A DNA stretch of 64,000 nt from Oscillibacter sp. (GCA_022791135.1 JAAVYM010000051.1:17783-81782); one strand, 5' to 3'. Shown: positions 8,432-17,868, numbered from the stretch's first letter. Numbers and translations: made by a program. Notes: generated by a model not told the origin, from the sequence alone.

Positions 8432-9217
8432 TCAGCCGGAAATCCGGCGTTCCAGGTCGGATTTGACCTGCATATAAGAATGATAAGGTATGGGAAGGGC
8501 CTCGCCGGTAATCAGCGTAACCTCGTAGCGCTGAACAGACATTACGTAGCGCGTATTTACCGTGTAACAGCGGTGGATCGGGCAAAAGGTCTCGGGAAGC
8601 ATAGCGTTGACCTCGCTGATGGAGAGGTCGCTCTGGATTACTTTGTCCACGCAGAATAACTCCGCTTTTCGGTTTTTGCTCCGGATGTAAAAAATCATGT
8701 CCGGCTGCACAAAAAGCGTCGTGTTCCCACAGGGAATGGTCAGACGCTTTTTCGGCGGAATCTCCAGCAGGATATCCCGGACGAACTGATAGGCGGACAT
8801 CTCCAGTTTTGGCCCATCTTCGTTCAGAGCGAAGGGGCTGAGAAATTCATAATTCGCGTGGAGAAGGACCAGTTTGGTCTCCATACCGATGAGTTGATAA
8901 AGGAAGGTGTAAGAAGCGGTGATATCCCCCCGCTCCAGGCCCGGGTCGCCCACTGACACCTCTGCCATGACGGCCGCACAACGGGACGTAAGGCCCAAAG
9001 GGTAGTAATCCTCCCGGTAGATTTGGACTGGCTTTTTCCGGACGATGCCCTCCAGCCGGGAGCGGATAGCACTCTCTCCAATCCGCACCCGCCCGCCGGT
9101 GCCCAGCCAGACGCTCTTGGCGCACAGATGGGCAAAATATGGTTCCATGTCTCCCGCATAATAGCTGTGGGTAATGGCCCGGCTTAAGGCCAGCGTGTCC
9201 TCCATCGCCGCCTTCAT
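8432..9217 (-). CDS. LytTR DNA-binding regulator with N-terminal NTF2/SnoaL-like domain
   Basis: Predicted cytoplasmic transcription factor of 261 residues without a receiver domain. The first 130 residues look like an NTF2/SnoaL-like cone (ALSRAITHSYYAGDMEPYFAH and later ITASYTFLYQL), which may bind a small ligand. Residues 150-258 match LytTR: IPCGNTTLFVQPDMIFYIRS, a DLSISEVNAMLP helix, and CPIHRCYTVNTRYVMSVQRYEVTL. The promoter is clear (9247-9275) and a terminator follows, so it is monocistronic. Such domain pairs are frequent in gut Clostridia, and targets are unknown. No LytTR-type direct repeat was identified near it. Confidence 0.82.
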   Translation of the reverse strand: MKAAMEDTLALSRAITHSYYAGDMEPYFAHLCAKSVWLGTGGRVRIGESAIRSRLEGIVRKKPVQIYREDYYPLGLTSRCAAVMAEVSVGDPGLERGDITASYTFLYQLIGMETKLVLLHANYEFLSPFALNEDGPKLEMSAYQFVRDILLEIPPKKRLTIPCGNTTLFVQPDMIFYIRSKNRKAELFCVDKVIQSDLSISEVNAMLPETFCPIHRCYTVNTRYVMSVQRYEVTLITGEALPIPYHSYMQVKSDLERRISG

Positions 9218-9246
9218 TGCCCCGCCCCCTTCTTTGTTATTTAATT

Positions 9247-9275
9247 ATCATAAGGGGACTTGTGCAAAAAAGCAA
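9247..9275 (-). promoter_or_regulatory. Sigma-A promoter of the LytTR gene
   Basis: TTGCTT and TATGAT with a 17-base spacer on the minus strand; the predicted start is about 24 bases before the ATG. Confidence 0.7.
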
Positions 9276-9444
9276 GAGGAAAGTCGCAAAATTGTATTTT
9301 CAGTTGGAATATTTTTACTTTAGGCGGCATGTTTTGGCCCTTCCTACAAACTCGGATCGAATATGGCCCCCTGGGTTTCCTTCGGATTTTCATAGAGGGC
9401 ATTTCCACGACTCAAAATCTTTCATCCAAAAATTCCGGCCCTTC

Positions 9445-9855
9445 CATACCAATCTGGTAAGCATCATTCAGGACATTTCTCCGGTAAAAAATCAAGTGAA
9501 TACGCGCACAGGCCAGGCGTCCACCAGCGCCCAGGCTCTCTCCCAGGGCGCCAGCCGTCTCATCAACCGGTCCATTCAGGACATCGAAGCAGGCACGGAG
9601 CCTGCGAGCCTTGCCATTTCCGCTATGCAGGTTCTCACCGACTGCATTCAGTCCATCAAAAGCCTGATGGATGTGGTCGCCGCCAGCGTGCAGCAGTCGG
9701 AGATGGTGATCCCGGCGGAAAGCGGCATCCAGGGGATTTCGGCAGTAGTCCAGCCGAACTCCACCGCCGCAGAAAAGGGCGCAGCCATGTCGAAGAAGCT
9801 GTCCACTCAGAGCCGGATGCCCAACGGCCTGATCGGCCCGTTCCATATTTCATAA
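9445..9855 (+). pseudogene. Relic of a methyl-accepting chemotaxis protein C-terminus
   Basis: The plus-strand frame is recognisably the last 130 residues of a chemoreceptor: LINRSIQDIEAGTEPAS, GIQGISAVVQPNSTAAEKG and KLSTQSRMPNGLIGPFHIS align with the usual family ending (GI-QIS-VVQTNSATAEESAA-SEELS-QA-L-LI--F). Sensor, membrane, HAMP and the conserved signalling-tip region are missing. Key positions have changed (QTN to QPN, EES to EKG), which would disturb the coiled coil. No ribosome site lies near a usable start. The open frame extends left to 9217, but that part is not chemoreceptor-like. It is a decaying fragment; no intact chemotaxis gene occurs in the window. Confidence 0.8.
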
Positions 9856-9861
9856 GCCCGC

Positions 9862-9906
9862 ATGAAAAGGCGGCATACACACAAAACGTGCATGCCGTCT
9901 TTTCAT
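9862..9906. terminator. Terminator hairpin after the chemoreceptor relic
   Basis: The 15-base arms ATGAAAAGGCGGCAT and ATGCCGTCTTTTCAT match with one mismatch and are followed by a T-rich stretch on the plus strand (ACTTTTT). It may be inherited from the former receptor gene and may also stop the minus-strand solute-binding gene that ends at 9985. Confidence 0.8.
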
Positions 9907-9984
9907 ACTTTTTATACTCTGTGCGAGGCGTGCTCCTCTCCCGGAAATATCTTAACCCGGTCCGCCGCCCCTGAAAGCCCCGCT

Positions 9985-11313
9985 TTATGAATTTGCCAGG
10001 GCCGCGTCCTGCAGCTGGTCGAAGGCCGCCATGCACTCGTCCACCGATGCTCCGCCCAGCAGATCCCGCACAATCAGGCAGGTATTTCCCCATTGCTCCA
10101 CGCTCATGCCCGCGTTGGAACCAAGGACGTAGATCCCCTCCTCAATACGCTCATTCAGGGGCCGCAGGGCAGGAACGCAATCCACCTTCACATTTTTCGA
10201 CGGAGAAATGACACGGTTGGTCTCCGAATAGACCTGAAGGGCTGCATCCGACGTCATAATATCCAAAACCTTCACTGCATTTTCCCTGTTCTCCGCATCC
10301 GCACCGATTCCAAACCCTGTCATGGGCATCACTGGCATCTGCCCCCGGCTGCTGGGGAACCCGATGACCTGCATCTCGAAATCTGTCTTTCCATAGGCGG
10401 TCTCCGTGTTGGCCGCTCCCCAGTAGGCCATGACGATCGGCGTCTTCTGGGCCAAAAAGTCCGGTCCCTCCGCCTCAATCACCTCGCTGACCAGGGCCTT
10501 CTCCGCGTCGATATAGCCCAAGTCAATCAGCTCTTGCAAGAACTCGAAACCGGGGCGCATATAGTCGCTGTACCGGGTCTCCCCGCTGTTGAGGGCGGCG
10601 ATCTCCGCCTCCGTATTTCCGCCGTTATAAAGGTCTGCATACGCCTGAGCGAAGACAAACGTCTCCAGCCACCAGCGGTTCGCGCCAACGGGCGTCTCGA
10701 TTCCGTTCTCCTTGAACACCCGGCAGCACTCCAGAAATTCCTCCGGCGTATCCGGCAGCTCAAGCCTATATTGCTCAAACATATCCTTGTTCACAAACAG
10801 ACCGTAAGCCACCACCTCCTGGGGAATCGCCACCAGCTTTCCATCCACTGTGTTAGCAACCCGGATGATGTCCCGCAGGTTCTTTGCGCTGTCCAGTCCG
10901 GATAGATCCATCAGCTTTCCCTCCGCCCCCAGCGCCAGGATAACGTCCGGATTCAGCAGGTACAAATCGTCCATATTATTGCGCGCCCGCTCCAGAATGA
11001 CCTCGTCATAGGTTTTGTCCTGATAGTCTTCGGCCGTATAGGTCCGATAAACCATCGTCACACCCAGCTGCTCCTCCGCCATCATGACGGTCAGGTCGCT
11101 GGCGGTTCGCGCCACATTCTCCACACCCGGGTCGGTCTTTTCCATCGGGCTGAACAAATTGACCACCTGCTGCTCCTCCTTTTCCTGGGGGAGCAAATTC
11201 ATGGGAGGATTTCCCTCTGCGCCGCAGGCCGTCAGGGACCATGCAGCCAGTCCCGCCAGGCAGGCAGCCGCCCACCGCCGGGCGCCTCTTTTCTTTGTCT
11301 TCCACATGCTCAT
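9985..11313 (-). CDS. Extracellular solute-binding lipoprotein (ABC-type) coupled to a sensor kinase
   Basis: Surface lipoprotein of 442 residues. A signal peptide ends in the lipobox LTAC near residue 30. The remainder matches family 1 solute-binding proteins: the hinge-like GKLVAIPQEVVAYGLFVNKDMF around 170, and PMTGFGIGADAENRENAVKVLDIM in the C-terminal lobe. The start ATG (11311-11313) overlaps the stop of the upstream hybrid kinase gene in an ATGA, with AGGAGG 4 bases before. No permease or ATPase genes are nearby. The protein may therefore present a ligand to the kinase rather than feed a transporter (inference). Ligand unknown; sugars or oligosaccharides are usual for the family. Confidence 0.85.
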   Translation of the reverse strand: MSMWKTKKRGARRWAAACLAGLAAWSLTACGAEGNPPMNLLPQEKEEQQVVNLFSPMEKTDPGVENVARTASDLTVMMAEEQLGVTMVYRTYTAEDYQDKTYDEVILERARNNMDDLYLLNPDVILALGAEGKLMDLSGLDSAKNLRDIIRVANTVDGKLVAIPQEVVAYGLFVNKDMFEQYRLELPDTPEEFLECCRVFKENGIETPVGANRWWLETFVFAQAYADLYNGGNTEAEIAALNSGETRYSDYMRPGFEFLQELIDLGYIDAEKALVSEVIEAEGPDFLAQKTPIVMAYWGAANTETAYGKTDFEMQVIGFPSSRGQMPVMPMTGFGIGADAENRENAVKVLDIMTSDAALQVYSETNRVISPSKNVKVDCVPALRPLNERIEEGIYVLGSNAGMSVEQWGNTCLIVRDLLGGASVDECMAAFDQLQDAALANS

Positions 11314-13871
11314 AGCGCCTCCTTCCGTTTGACACATTGTTTGATAACTTTCTTTAAAATTTCCATATCCAGCGGCTTGGCCACATGGGCATCCATGCCG
11401 GCGTCCAGGGCCGCCTTTTCATCCTCGGCAAAGGCATTGGCTGTCATCGCAATAATCGGTATGCGGCCCGCGTCCTTCCGGGGCAGGGTGCGGATAGCCC
11501 TAGCGGCCTCATGGCCGTTCATCACCGGCATCTGAACATCCATCAAGATGGCGTCAAATTCGCCCTCCTTTGCCCGCTGGAAGCGTTCGACAGCCAGACG
11601 GCCATTCTCCTCGACTTCGCAGGATGCTCCCTCCAGCTCCAGGAGTTCCATCAAAATCTCGGCGTTGATTTTGTTGTCCTCCGCAGCCAGGAAATGCAGC
11701 CCCTCCAGGCTGCCGGCCTCCTCATCCTCGCGACGGCTCCCCTCCGCCGGCTCCCACATCTCTTCCACCTTTTCCTGGAAGGCAGAGACGAAGAACGGCT
11801 TTGCCAGCACGCCTGTGTGCGCAAGCTGAAGGGCCTCTTTCAGCTCTTCTTCCTCGGAGGCGGTCAAAAGCAGCAGCGGTACGGCGGGCACAAGTGCAGC
11901 CCGCAGTTCCTTTGCGCCCGGGAGGCCATGGGCATCCCAGTCCAGCAGGGCCAGCTGGCAGTCCTCGCCGTCTTTTATCCAGCGCAGGGCTTCCTCCACG
12001 CTGCCAGCGGCGTCCAACCGGACGCCCGTGTCCTGCATGAGTTCCCGGATGTTCCCGCGGCTCTCCTTGTCTCCGTCCACCGCCAGGACCCGGGAGATGC
12101 CCCGCTTCTTCCAGAACTGCCGGTCTGCCTGGCCCTCCAAAATGCGCAGTTCCAGCTCCACTCGGAAAAGAGACCCCCGGTCCACCTCGCTGAAGACCTC
12201 GATGGTCCCGCCCATAAGTTCCACGATGCTCTTGGTGATGGCCATGCCCAAACCGGTGCCCTGCACCTTGTTCGTCGTACTGTTTTCCGCCCGTGTAAAG
12301 GCGTCGAAGATGGTCTTCAGGTACTCCTGGGTCATTCCGTAACCGGTGTCCTCCACCTCGATGCAGATACGCTCATATTGGCTGGAGCGCTGCTTCAGCC
12401 CGATGATCCGGAACCAAATATGCCCGCCCTCCGGCGTGTATTTCACAGCGTTGGAAAGGAGGTTGATTAAAATCTGATTAATACGGGTCTCGTCCCCCAC
12501 CAGGTATTCATGCCGGACCCCGGTTACCTCCACCCGGAACGTCTGGTTCTTCGCCTTGGCCATAGGATGGATGATGGTGTCCACAGAGGAGATCACGTCG
12601 TTGAGGGCAAACTTCTCATAGTTGAGCACGACTTTTCCGCTCTCAATCTTCGACACATCCAGAATGTCGTTTATCAGGCTGAGAAGGTGCTGGCCGGAGG
12701 CCATAATCTTTTTGGTGTACTCCCGCACCTTGGCCGGGTCCTCCGCGTCCTTGGAGAGGAGGGTGGTAAAGCCCAGCACCGCGTTCATCGGCGTGCGGAT
12801 ATCGTGGGACATGTTGGAAAGGAAGGTCGTTTTCGACTCGCTGGCGATTTGAGCGGCCTGCAGGGCCTCCGCCAGCTGCTGGCTGTGAAGCTTCCGCTCC
12901 TCCTCCTGCTCCCTGCGGAGCTTATCCTGCTGCCGCCAGTTGAGATAGTAAAACAAGATGCACAGGAAGAAGGCCGCCAGCATGGAAATCACAACGACAA
13001 AAATATTCTGATTGATGCTGCGCCCCTCCTGCTGGATTTCCACCACCGGCACATAGCCCACCAGGAAGATAGTTCCGCCGTTGACGGACCACATGTAATT
13101 CAGCGCGTCGACATCCCGGATATCATGGTAAAACAGGATATTCTTTCCCTCTTTAAGGTACTGCTCCACCTCCGCGCGGATCTCCGGCTCCTGAATATTA
13201 TTCGCCCGGTAAAAATCATCCAAATTCAAGTGGCCTGCGCTCCGCCCGCCCATGCCCTTGGGCTTCAGGACAAAGCGCTCGCTCTGCGCATCCATAATAT
13301 ACAGCGAAGCCTGCTCGTTGTAAAACCTGTCCGGCAGGGATTTGTCAATGGCATCGTAAATATATTCGGAGTAGAGAGTCCCAATTTCCTGCCCGTCCCG
13401 CAGGACAGGGCACTTAATGGTATAGGACCACGTCCCCATATAATTCACATAGGACTGAGAAACCGGAAAGTCCAGAATGGTCCCGCCGGCGGAGAAGTCC
13501 AGCCCCTCCTCAGTGAACGGCTCGCCGGTATTGGAAATACCCGCCGTCTCTCCAGATAGGATCAAGGACATCTTCGACATGGTCTTGTTTCTTTGATAGG
13601 CCCGGATATAGTCCTCCGGGTCCTCCACCCGGGCGATCTCCTGGGCAATCAGCAGCTGGAACTCTGCCTCGCTGCGCAGGATGGCCTCTATCGTGCACTG
13701 AATTAAATCCAGGCTCTCACTCAGATTTTGAATCGCAGAGGTGTACATCTCCTCGGATATTTTCCGCGATACTGTATATACCACCGTCCCCAAGACGCAG
13801 AAAACCAACACGATCGAGAGGAGCAGGGATACGCCTCTTCGTTTTTTCCGTTTGCTTAGCTGCGTTTTCAT
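11310..13871 (-). CDS. Membrane hybrid histidine kinase with two receiver domains
   Basis: 853-residue sensor kinase. A membrane segment at about 12-34 and another at 290-311 bracket a Cache-like extracellular domain. HisKA follows, with the phospho-accepting histidine at about 356 in SNMSHDIRTPMNAVLGF. The ATPase domain shows NLLSNAVKYTPEGG, DTGYGMT and GTGLGMAITKSIVELMGG. A first receiver (from about 575) is weak: it keeps AVDGD and LLDWD but lacks much of the family pattern. The second, from about 710, is complete (AAEDNKIN, LMDVQMPVMNG, AKP). The ATG at 13871 sits 8 bases after GGAG; a TTG two codons earlier is less likely. It is coupled by ATGA overlap to the solute-binding protein. No separate response regulator is adjacent. 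Confidence 0.9.
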   Translation of the reverse strand: MKTQLSKRKKRRGVSLLLSIVLVFCVLGTVVYTVSRKISEEMYTSAIQNLSESLDLIQCTIEAILRSEAEFQLLIAQEIARVEDPEDYIRAYQRNKTMSKMSLILSGETAGISNTGEPFTEEGLDFSAGGTILDFPVSQSYVNYMGTWSYTIKCPVLRDGQEIGTLYSEYIYDAIDKSLPDRFYNEQASLYIMDAQSERFVLKPKGMGGRSAGHLNLDDFYRANNIQEPEIRAEVEQYLKEGKNILFYHDIRDVDALNYMWSVNGGTIFLVGYVPVVEIQQEGRSINQNIFVVVISMLAAFFLCILFYYLNWRQQDKLRREQEEERKLHSQQLAEALQAAQIASESKTTFLSNMSHDIRTPMNAVLGFTTLLSKDAEDPAKVREYTKKIMASGQHLLSLINDILDVSKIESGKVVLNYEKFALNDVISSVDTIIHPMAKAKNQTFRVEVTGVRHEYLVGDETRINQILINLLSNAVKYTPEGGHIWFRIIGLKQRSSQYERICIEVEDTGYGMTQEYLKTIFDAFTRAENSTTNKVQGTGLGMAITKSIVELMGGTIEVFSEVDRGSLFRVELELRILEGQADRQFWKKRGISRVLAVDGDKESRGNIRELMQDTGVRLDAAGSVEEALRWIKDGEDCQLALLDWDAHGLPGAKELRAALVPAVPLLLLTASEEEELKEALQLAHTGVLAKPFFVSAFQEKVEEMWEPAEGSRREDEEAGSLEGLHFLAAEDNKINAEILMELLELEGASCEVEENGRLAVERFQRAKEGEFDAILMDVQMPVMNGHEAARAIRTLPRKDAGRIPIIAMTANAFAEDEKAALDAGMDAHVAKPLDMEILKKVIKQCVKRKEAL

Positions 13872-13982
13872 TGGCAAAACTCCATTCTGCCGTCTTCAGA
13901 AGGCGGCGTTCAAACTCTCCCGTAGAAGCGGAAAAGCATCCCGCCGGTCCTGTGGGACAGGATCTATGCAGAGGTATATTCT

Positions 13983-14012
13983 ATTATACTATTATTCCCA
14001 ATTTAGTGTCAA
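13983..14012 (-). promoter_or_regulatory. Strong sigma-A promoter of the kinase / solute-binding operon
   Basis: Perfect TTGACA and TATAAT boxes with an 18-base spacer on the minus strand. The predicted leader is about 105 bases long. Confidence 0.85.
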
Positions 14013-14195
14013 TAGCAGGCGCTGTGCGGAGGAAACCAAATGCACAGCCGCAAAACCGGGAACAGCGCAAGCCGCCTCCTCCATAAAGCGGCGAAACGAA
14101 GACAAAATCCCCTTGGTAAACGGCATTGAGGTTCGGGCTTCTCCCGAAAAATATCATGATGCTCAACCGGCAGACTGCTCGCCCCTCACACATTG
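14013..14195. other. Interval without recognised features
   Basis: Between the kinase promoter and the terminator at 14196 no gene, repeat or regulatory site could be supported. Short open frames here lack ribosome sites and similarity. Confidence 0.4.
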
Positions 14196-14234
14196 AAGGC
14201 GGCAGGCTGTGTTCCCACAGTCCTGCCGCCTTTT
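14196..14234. terminator. Hairpin terminator downstream of the S-layer-domain gene
   Basis: AAGGCGGCAGG and CCTGCCGCCTT enclose a CTGTG/CACAG stem; TTTT follows on the plus strand, the minus side is weaker. It lies 60 bases beyond the stop codon of the minus-strand gene. Confidence 0.7.
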
Positions 14235-14294
14235 GAAAAGCAATATGTTTCCGCTCTCCCAGGCAGGCGCCTCACAGCACGCCTATCCGGAGCG

Positions 14295-16916
14295 TCATTG
14301 TGCCAGATCGCGGTAAAGGTATGTCACAATATCGGCCCTGGGCGAATTCCGGCTGGGGGAGAAAGCGGCTCCCACGCCGCTGAGTAGCCCGCTGCTGTCC
14401 GCCCAGGCCACGGCATCGGTAAAATACTCGCCGGGGTTGGCAGCAGCCAGGGCGCTGGCGCCGGAGGCGGCTGGCTTTCCATTGGCCCGCCACAGGAACG
14501 TCACCACGTGGGCGCTGGTGCAGGTCCCGCCGGGATTGAAGGTAGAGGCTGTGGTCCCGGAGGTAACGCCGTTCTCCTGCGCCCAAAGGATGGCCTTATA
14601 GAACGGGCTGGAGGCCACTACGTCCGTAAAGGGATTTGTCTTTGCCTTCGGCTCCGGGCAGCCCTTGGCCCGCCACAGGAACGTCACCACCTGTCCCCGG
14701 GTGCAGACCGCGCTGGGCTGAAATTGAGTGGGCGTCACGCCGGTGGTGATGTTGTTTTTCAGCGCCCAGAGCACCGCGTCATGGTAGTACGTCCCATCGG
14801 CCACATCGGTAAAGGGATTTCCGGACCCGCCAGACTGGGTTCGAGTCCCCGAATTCGTCCCCGCCTGGGTCCCTGAATTGGCCCCCGTTTGGGTCCCGGG
14901 TTTGGTCTCAGGCTGAGCCTCCGTGCCTCCGCCGGCGGAGGAAAAGGCCCCGCTGGCGGCGTCGATCGTATAAAACACGGGGAGGCTCTTGTCATAACCG
15001 CTGCCTGTGGCGTACCACACCACCTTGCCGTCCGCCACAATGGGTTGACAGTCGGAGAGATACGCCTTGGCTGTCTGTACGGAGCCGGAGGGCGCGCCGG
15101 TACCGTCCAGGAACACATAGTTCAGGCTGTCACTTTGATAGGACTCGCCCTTGGAATTCCACAGCGCCAGGAAGCGGCTGTCTGAGAGCTTCACCAGCTG
15201 AGGCGTATAGGCCCCGGCACCCAGGGTGAAACTTTTGACAGACCCGGCGTTAAAGGCGCTCTTTCCCACGGCGTAGGACACAGCGCTCCGGCTTCCCTGG
15301 CCGTAATTTCCCACGGCCAGATAATGAGAGGCAGACTCCTCAAAACCGCCAAAGGAGGCGTCGGTGTTGTTCGCCCCCACCGCACCGGGAAATTCCTTCA
15401 CATTCACATTGGCCTGGGCCGAAAGCCGCCCGTCGGAACCTGCGGCATACCGCACAGACACGGCGGCCCGGGGATAGGCGTCGCCATGGTCCAATGTGAC
15501 GACGGAGCCATCGGAAGCTGCAAGAATGAACTGATTAAAGGAGTGGGAGACGTACCCGGTGCCTACGTTGGAGACACCGTATCGGGAATAGGTAATTTGC
15601 ATGTCGCTCTCCCGCACGGCCATGGTCAGGTTCGCCTGGTGGTTCAGCCCGTCGCTGGACTTGTACATCTGATGGGCGGTATGGACATACAAGTATCCGT
15701 CCCGCTCCGCACAGCGCAGGGAACAAGAGCGGAAGGGCACCGTGGTGTTGGCGCCCCGGAGGCTGGCCGCGCCCAGGCGCTCCCAGTCCTTGGAGTACTT
15801 CACCACCCGAACCACTTCCAGCCCGTCGTCTTCACCGGGGTTATCCTGGCCGAAGATCAGGAAATGGTAGCCTGCTCCAGAATAAAACCCGCCGAACTTG
15901 CTCAGCTCCATGGGAACGGTCCTCGCCGTGAGCAGCTCGAATCCGGGACTGTAGGTCTCCACGACTACGCCGCCCTCTATGGCCTCCACCCGGGTGAGGT
16001 TCCCATCGGAGCGCCGGTAGAGGAAGGAGGTCATCGGTGCGCTGGCGTAGCTGCTGTAGTTATTCCGGTTGCGGTTGTCGCTGGCCGCCTTGGTCTCGCC
16101 GCAGACAGCGCACACCTGATACGCCCCTCCCGAGGAGTCCGTTCTCCGCTCCCACTTGTGGGACGTCTTCGGCGCGGTGCTTACGATATCCTCCTCACCG
16201 CAAACCGTGCAGATCCGAACCGTTTTTCCCTCTTCGATACAGGTAGCCTCGGTGGTATTGTATTTCCAATTGTGCTGCCCGCCGGCGCAGGGGTCCGCAG
16301 GGGTCTCAGGCTTGACGGAGGAGCCGGAGTCTCCGGCAGGCGCCCCCGAACCGGTCTCCGGGTCACTTCCCTCACCGGGGGCCGCAGCGCTTCCGGCGCT
16401 GCCGCCGTCTTCCAGGAGGAAGTAATAGACCACATCATACGTCCCCCCGTTGGTAAAATGGTCCACCCGGAAGTAACGAATTGCATCATAGCCGCCGAAA
16501 TTGGACCGGCTCATGGTGTCGCCGGCGCGGAGGGGCATCGACACGCCGGAATCTCGAATCTGTATGGTATCCCCGGAGATGGAGGCCGTACAGCCGGTGA
16601 CGGTAACGCCGTCATAGCGCACGCTGTTTTCAAAGCCCATAATCTGCTCGGCAGCGCTTCCTCCCTGCAGGGAATAGACATAAGCGTGCGGCTCCTCCCG
16701 AGCTTCGCCGCTGGGGCCATAGGACTGAAGGGTAAACTCTTTGGTCCGGTCCATGGCAGCGGAGAAAACCAATCGAACCTCAAACTCGTGTCCGCCGTAG
16801 CTCAGCCATCTGGACTGATAACCCGCCGCCTCTGCCGCAGGCGACAGGGAACAAATCAGAGCCAGTGTGCAAACCAACGCCGTCAGCCGCCTGCTGGTCC
16901 TGCTTTTCCCATACAT
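14295..16916 (-). CDS. Secreted surface protein with three C-terminal SLH domains
   Basis: 873-residue exported protein. Residues 1-31 form a signal peptide (basic start, ALVCTLALICSL, then AEAA). A region near 210-275 holds paired cysteine motifs (CAGGQHNW, CIEEGKTVRICTVCGEE, CAVCGET), a zinc-binding-looking repeat often found in Clostridial surface proteins. A central section of about 350 residues rich in beta strands could be a propeller-like domain. A Gly/Thr/Gln-rich linker follows at about 665-700. Three S-layer homology domains from about 702 to the end (NPFTDVADGTYYHDAVLWA, NPFTDVVASSPFYKAILWA, EYFTDAVAWA) anchor it to pyruvylated cell-wall polymer. Function of the central region is not recognised. 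Confidence 0.88.
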   Translation of the reverse strand: MYGKSRTSRRLTALVCTLALICSLSPAAEAAGYQSRWLSYGGHEFEVRLVFSAAMDRTKEFTLQSYGPSGEAREEPHAYVYSLQGGSAAEQIMGFENSVRYDGVTVTGCTASISGDTIQIRDSGVSMPLRAGDTMSRSNFGGYDAIRYFRVDHFTNGGTYDVVYYFLLEDGGSAGSAAAPGEGSDPETGSGAPAGDSGSSVKPETPADPCAGGQHNWKYNTTEATCIEEGKTVRICTVCGEEDIVSTAPKTSHKWERRTDSSGGAYQVCAVCGETKAASDNRNRNNYSSYASAPMTSFLYRRSDGNLTRVEAIEGGVVVETYSPGFELLTARTVPMELSKFGGFYSGAGYHFLIFGQDNPGEDDGLEVVRVVKYSKDWERLGAASLRGANTTVPFRSCSLRCAERDGYLYVHTAHQMYKSSDGLNHQANLTMAVRESDMQITYSRYGVSNVGTGYVSHSFNQFILAASDGSVVTLDHGDAYPRAAVSVRYAAGSDGRLSAQANVNVKEFPGAVGANNTDASFGGFEESASHYLAVGNYGQGSRSAVSYAVGKSAFNAGSVKSFTLGAGAYTPQLVKLSDSRFLALWNSKGESYQSDSLNYVFLDGTGAPSGSVQTAKAYLSDCQPIVADGKVVWYATGSGYDKSLPVFYTIDAASGAFSSAGGGTEAQPETKPGTQTGANSGTQAGTNSGTRTQSGGSGNPFTDVADGTYYHDAVLWALKNNITTGVTPTQFQPSAVCTRGQVVTFLWRAKGCPEPKAKTNPFTDVVASSPFYKAILWAQENGVTSGTTASTFNPGGTCTSAHVVTFLWRANGKPAASGASALAAANPGEYFTDAVAWADSSGLLSGVGAAFSPSRNSPRADIVTYLYRDLAQ

Positions 16917-17082
16917 TCAGCATCCCACCTAACCTAAAATAAATATCCGCTCTTTCCGCATAGGCAAGCCCCGGATAGAGCTTGTTTCCATTATAATCCT
17001 GCCCGATGGCAAAGTCAATTCCCCCTCGTCGCGGCATGACGGAGAACCCCGCATTTTCCCGCCCTGTTTTTTCCCCGGCGGC

Positions 17083-17111
17083 TTGCATTCATCCGGCCCA
17101 GACGCTATACT
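17083..17111 (+). promoter_or_regulatory. Sigma-A promoter of the Crp-type regulator gene
   Basis: TTGCAT and TATACT with a 17-base spacer; the predicted start lies about 50 bases before the ATG. The bases 16917-17082, upstream of the divergent surface-protein gene, show no other clear site. Confidence 0.72.
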
Positions 17112-17168
17112 TTTCTCAGGTAATCCCACCTTTGTTCCAGTTCGCCGGCGGCGGCAAGGAGGTTATGC

Positions 17169-17825
17169 ATGAACTTTCAGAGCTATTTTCCCGTTTGGAA
17201 CCAACTGACGGACGCCCAGAGGGACCGTATTCTCGGCAGTCTGGCCGCCCGGTCCGTGAAAAAGGGGACCCTGCTCCACAGCGGAGACGACTGCACCGGG
17301 CTGCTGCTGGTGAAATCCGGCCAGCTGCGGGCCTACATCCTCTCAGAGGAGGGGCGGGAGATCACCATCTACCGCCTGTTTGACCGGGACCTCTGCTTGT
17401 TTTCCGCCTCCTGCATGCTGCGAAGCATTCAGTTTGACGTCACAATTGAGGCGGAGAAGGATACGGACCTCTGGGTCATCCCGGCGGAGGCCTATCAGCA
17501 AATCCTGGCGGAATCCGCCCCGCTGGCGAACTGTACGAATGAAATTATGGCCGCCCGGTTCTCGGAGGTCATGTGGCTGATGGAGCAGGTTTTGTGGAAG
17601 AGCATGGACAAGCGGATCGCCTCCTTTTTGCTGGAGGAGTCCGCAGTTGAGGGTACCTCGCGGCTGAGCATCACCCACGAGGCCATCGCCAATCACCTGG
17701 GCACCCACCGGGAGGTGGTTACCCGGATGCTGCGCTACTTCCAGAACGAGGGGATGGTGAAGCTGTCCCGAGGTGTCGTGGAGCTGACCGCCGAGGCAAA
17801 ATTGAGAGCGCTGCAAGGCGCATAA
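17169..17825 (+). CDS. Crp/Fnr-family transcriptional regulator
   Basis: 218-residue regulator with an N-terminal cyclic-nucleotide-binding-type beta barrel (residues 20-115), a long dimer helix and a C-terminal winged helix. The recognition helix ANHLGTHREVVTRMLRYF carries R-E-x-x-x-R, as in CRP, which reads GTGA half-sites. There is no FNR-type N-terminal cysteine cluster; scattered cysteines occur at about 42, 77, 82 and 122. AAGGAGG lies just before the ATG. It is convergent with the CoA-disulfide-reductase/thioredoxin operon. A GTGA-N5-TCAC palindrome occurs at the promoter of that operon and at the ferredoxin operon, so these are its likely targets. Effector unknown; a redox, sulfur or haem signal is plausible. 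Confidence 0.88.
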   Translation: MNFQSYFPVWNQLTDAQRDRILGSLAARSVKKGTLLHSGDDCTGLLLVKSGQLRAYILSEEGREITIYRLFDRDLCLFSASCMLRSIQFDVTIEAEKDTDLWVIPAEAYQQILAESAPLANCTNEIMAARFSEVMWLMEQVLWKSMDKRIASFLLEESAVEGTSRLSITHEAIANHLGTHREVVTRMLRYFQNEGMVKLSRGVVELTAEAKLRALQGA

Positions 17826-17830
17826 AAGAC

Positions 17831-17862
17831 GCTCCCCGCATTTTTGTGAAAATGCGGGGAGC
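17831..17862. terminator. Bidirectional intrinsic terminator
   Basis: GCTCCCCGCATTTT and AAAATGCGGGGAGC are perfect arms with a 4-base loop. It lies between the convergent regulator and FAD-oxidoreductase genes, and its A/T ends serve both directions. Confidence 0.9.
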
Positions 17863-17868
17863 ATTTGT

